From assembly GCA_019417795.1 (NCBI GenBank), contig DXUR01000251.1, positions 1-5,092 on the forward strand: 5,092 nt of DNA. The letters run 5' to 3'. The first letter of the stretch is position 1, and each line of letters opens with the position of its first letter. The DNA comes from Clostridiales bacterium. Its GTDB lineage: Bacteria > Bacillota_A > Clostridia > Oscillospirales > Oscillospiraceae. Both the position numbers and the translations under genes were made by a program. The notes under the pieces were generated by a model. The model saw only the letters and a program-made list of their open reading frames with translations. It was not told the origin of the DNA and did not search any database. Of this stretch, positions 4,211 through 5,092 are shown in pieces.

Positions 4211-5043
4211 GCCTCGCACGCCTCCCGGAGAGCAGGCAGCAGCTCATCCAGCCGCCCGTCCAGTCCGAAGGACTTCTCTTTGATATTGTCCGCAATGTAG
4301 ATCTCCCCCAGATTGATGGTCACATAAGTGGCGTTTGGCTCGCCGGCCACCAGGCGCATCATCGGGGCCTTGATCAGCTGATTGCGCCAGCCAATGCCCA
4401 GCTCCAGAACCACCAGTTTCTTTCCGTGGTAGGTTTTCAGAAAGTTTTGGAACCGTGCCTGGGCAGCGGTATCCGGAATCATTCTCTGACCCGCGCCCAT
4501 GTGGATGTCCATGGGACCTCCGCACTTGGGACAACGCGGCACCAACTCTGTAGGCACATGGCCGCCCTGTTCCGCAACCGATAATTTTTCGGCCACCTCT
4601 AAACTTGAATAGAGGGTGTCGTGGCAGGGGCGGGCACACTGCATCGTAAACCAGTTGCCCTCAATCTCATAGATTTTCGTCGGATCGAAGCCACACAGTT
4701 CAAAGTGACCTTCTCCGTTTGATGTGACGACAAAGTAATCTTTCTCTCCCACAATGGCCTTCAAATCGTTCATCACCGGCGTAGGCTGGTATTGCCCGCA
4801 GTAATGATGGATGAGCCGGGCCCAGAAGGTCCATTTTTTCTCCTCGCTGGGCCATCCGGCCATCATTCCCTGCAAAATACAATGTAAGCCGTATTTTTGT
4901 TTGAAATCTCCAAACAATTCATCAAAGGCTGCATTATCTGCAAACAAATGCAGTCCTTCGGTGATGGACAGGCCGTTACTGGCCCCGATCAGGATAGCGT
5001 CCGCTTCTCTGAATTTTTCGGCAATGGGTTTCCAATCAATCAT
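4207..5043 (-). CDS. Divergent Sir2-family (SirTM-like) NAD-dependent enzyme with altered catalytic motifs
   Basis: This 278-aa protein has the layout of a sirtuin. The NAD loop is ILIGASNGLSITEG (17-30), replacing the canonical GAGxSxxSGI. VVTSNGEGHFELCGF (105-119) sits where sirtuins have TQNIDxLHxxAG. Zinc ligands are C136, C140, C171 and C174, the last pair in CPKCGG. ELGIGWRNQLIK (214-225) replaces GTSLxVxP, and INLGE (243-247) is the second NAD loop. The usual catalytic His-Gly is E128-G129 in IYEIEGNWFTMQC. FGDFKQKYG and the WTFWARLI segment also recall macrodomain-linked SirTM proteins, which are protein ADP-ribosyltransferases rather than deacylases. Function is therefore probably NAD-dependent but uncertain. 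The start at 5043 has AAAGGAG at 5053-5059. No macrodomain, lipoate-ligase or GcvH-like gene is visible, though the upstream neighbourhood is cut by the window edge. Its 3' end may be altered, because a glycosylase remnant begins there. Confidence 0.85.
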   Translation of the reverse strand: MIDWKPIAEKFREADAILIGASNGLSITEGLHLFADNAAFDELFGDFKQKYGLHCILQGMMAGWPSEEKKWTFWARLIHHYCGQYQPTPVMNDLKAIVGEKDYFVVTSNGEGHFELCGFDPTKIYEIEGNWFTMQCARPCHDTLYSSLEVAEKLSVAEQGGHVPTELVPRCPKCGGPMDIHMGAGQRMIPDTAAQARFQNFLKTYHGKKLVVLELGIGWRNQLIKAPMMRLVAGEPNATYVTINLGEIYIADNIKEKSFGLDGRLDELLPALREACEA

Positions 5044-5092
5044 ATTCGTTCGCTCCTTTCTATTTTATGGTTGCTGCGATGGATCGCACCTG

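Noticed and set aside
5044..5092. Possible 3' end of an upstream minus-strand gene (for example a frame ending at TAG 5060-5062 or TAA 5065-5067)
   Set aside because: Fewer than 12 codons are visible, two frames are equally possible, and neither can be recognised.
1..5092. CRISPR arrays, insertion sequences, tRNA or rRNA genes
   Set aside because: No regularly spaced repeats, transposase motifs, terminal inverted repeats with target duplications, or tRNA/rRNA consensus segments were seen on either strand.

Overview
The window looks like low- to mid-GC Bacillota, most likely a gut-type Clostridia (Lachnospiraceae/Oscillospiraceae range). The reasons are strong AAAGGAG or AAAGGGG ribosome sites, sigma-A promoters with 17-bp spacers, and protein families typical of that group. 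The taxonomic call is inference. Every gene and recognisable gene remnant lies on the minus strand, so the window reads from right to left.

From right to left: (1) 4207-5043 is a complete divergent sirtuin that most resembles the macrodomain-linked SirTM class. Its stop overlaps the ATG of a 33-codon remnant of 3-methyladenine DNA glycosylase I (4109-4210), and a bidirectional terminator follows (4053-4089). (2) A sigma-A promoter (3931-3959) with a palindromic operator at the start point (3901-3924) drives a two-gene metal-efflux operon. The first gene is a free-standing 72-aa HMA metal-binding protein (3643-3861). An intercistronic hairpin-terminator (3593-3630) separates it from a 666-aa Zn/Cd/Pb-type P1B ATPase (1544-3544) that lacks its own N-terminal metal-binding domain. 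(3) 1090-1516 is a gene graveyard. An ArsR-family helix-turn-helix fragment with an in-frame stop, the C-terminal end of an AAA-type ATPase, and a LysR effector-domain fragment are joined end to end on the same strand. (4) A promoter embedded in a 20-bp inverted repeat (1000-1071) drives a complete 156-aa flavodoxin (497-967). A 27-codon stub of a carboxymuconolactone decarboxylase-family gene follows it (385-468). (5) At the left edge is a TetR-family regulator (1-302, C-terminus outside the window). Its near-consensus promoter carries two operator copies, one filling the spacer between -35 and -10 and one just after the -10.

Functionally, the HMA protein probably binds or buffers the metal handled by the ATPase, which would pump divalent soft metal out of the cell. 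The palindrome at the operon start suggests ArsR/SmtB-type control, yet the only ArsR sequence visible is a broken fragment at the far end of the operon. Flavodoxin, LysR and carboxymuconolactone decarboxylase pieces probably derive from one ancestral redox locus of which only flavodoxin survived. The metal operon and sirtuin look more GC-rich than the TetR/flavodoxin side, consistent with a different origin.

I see no new defence-like or multi-gene system. The points most worth a second look are the sirtuin's altered catalytic motifs, the terminator inside the metal operon, the patchwork of gene remnants, and the tightly built TetR autoregulatory promoter.
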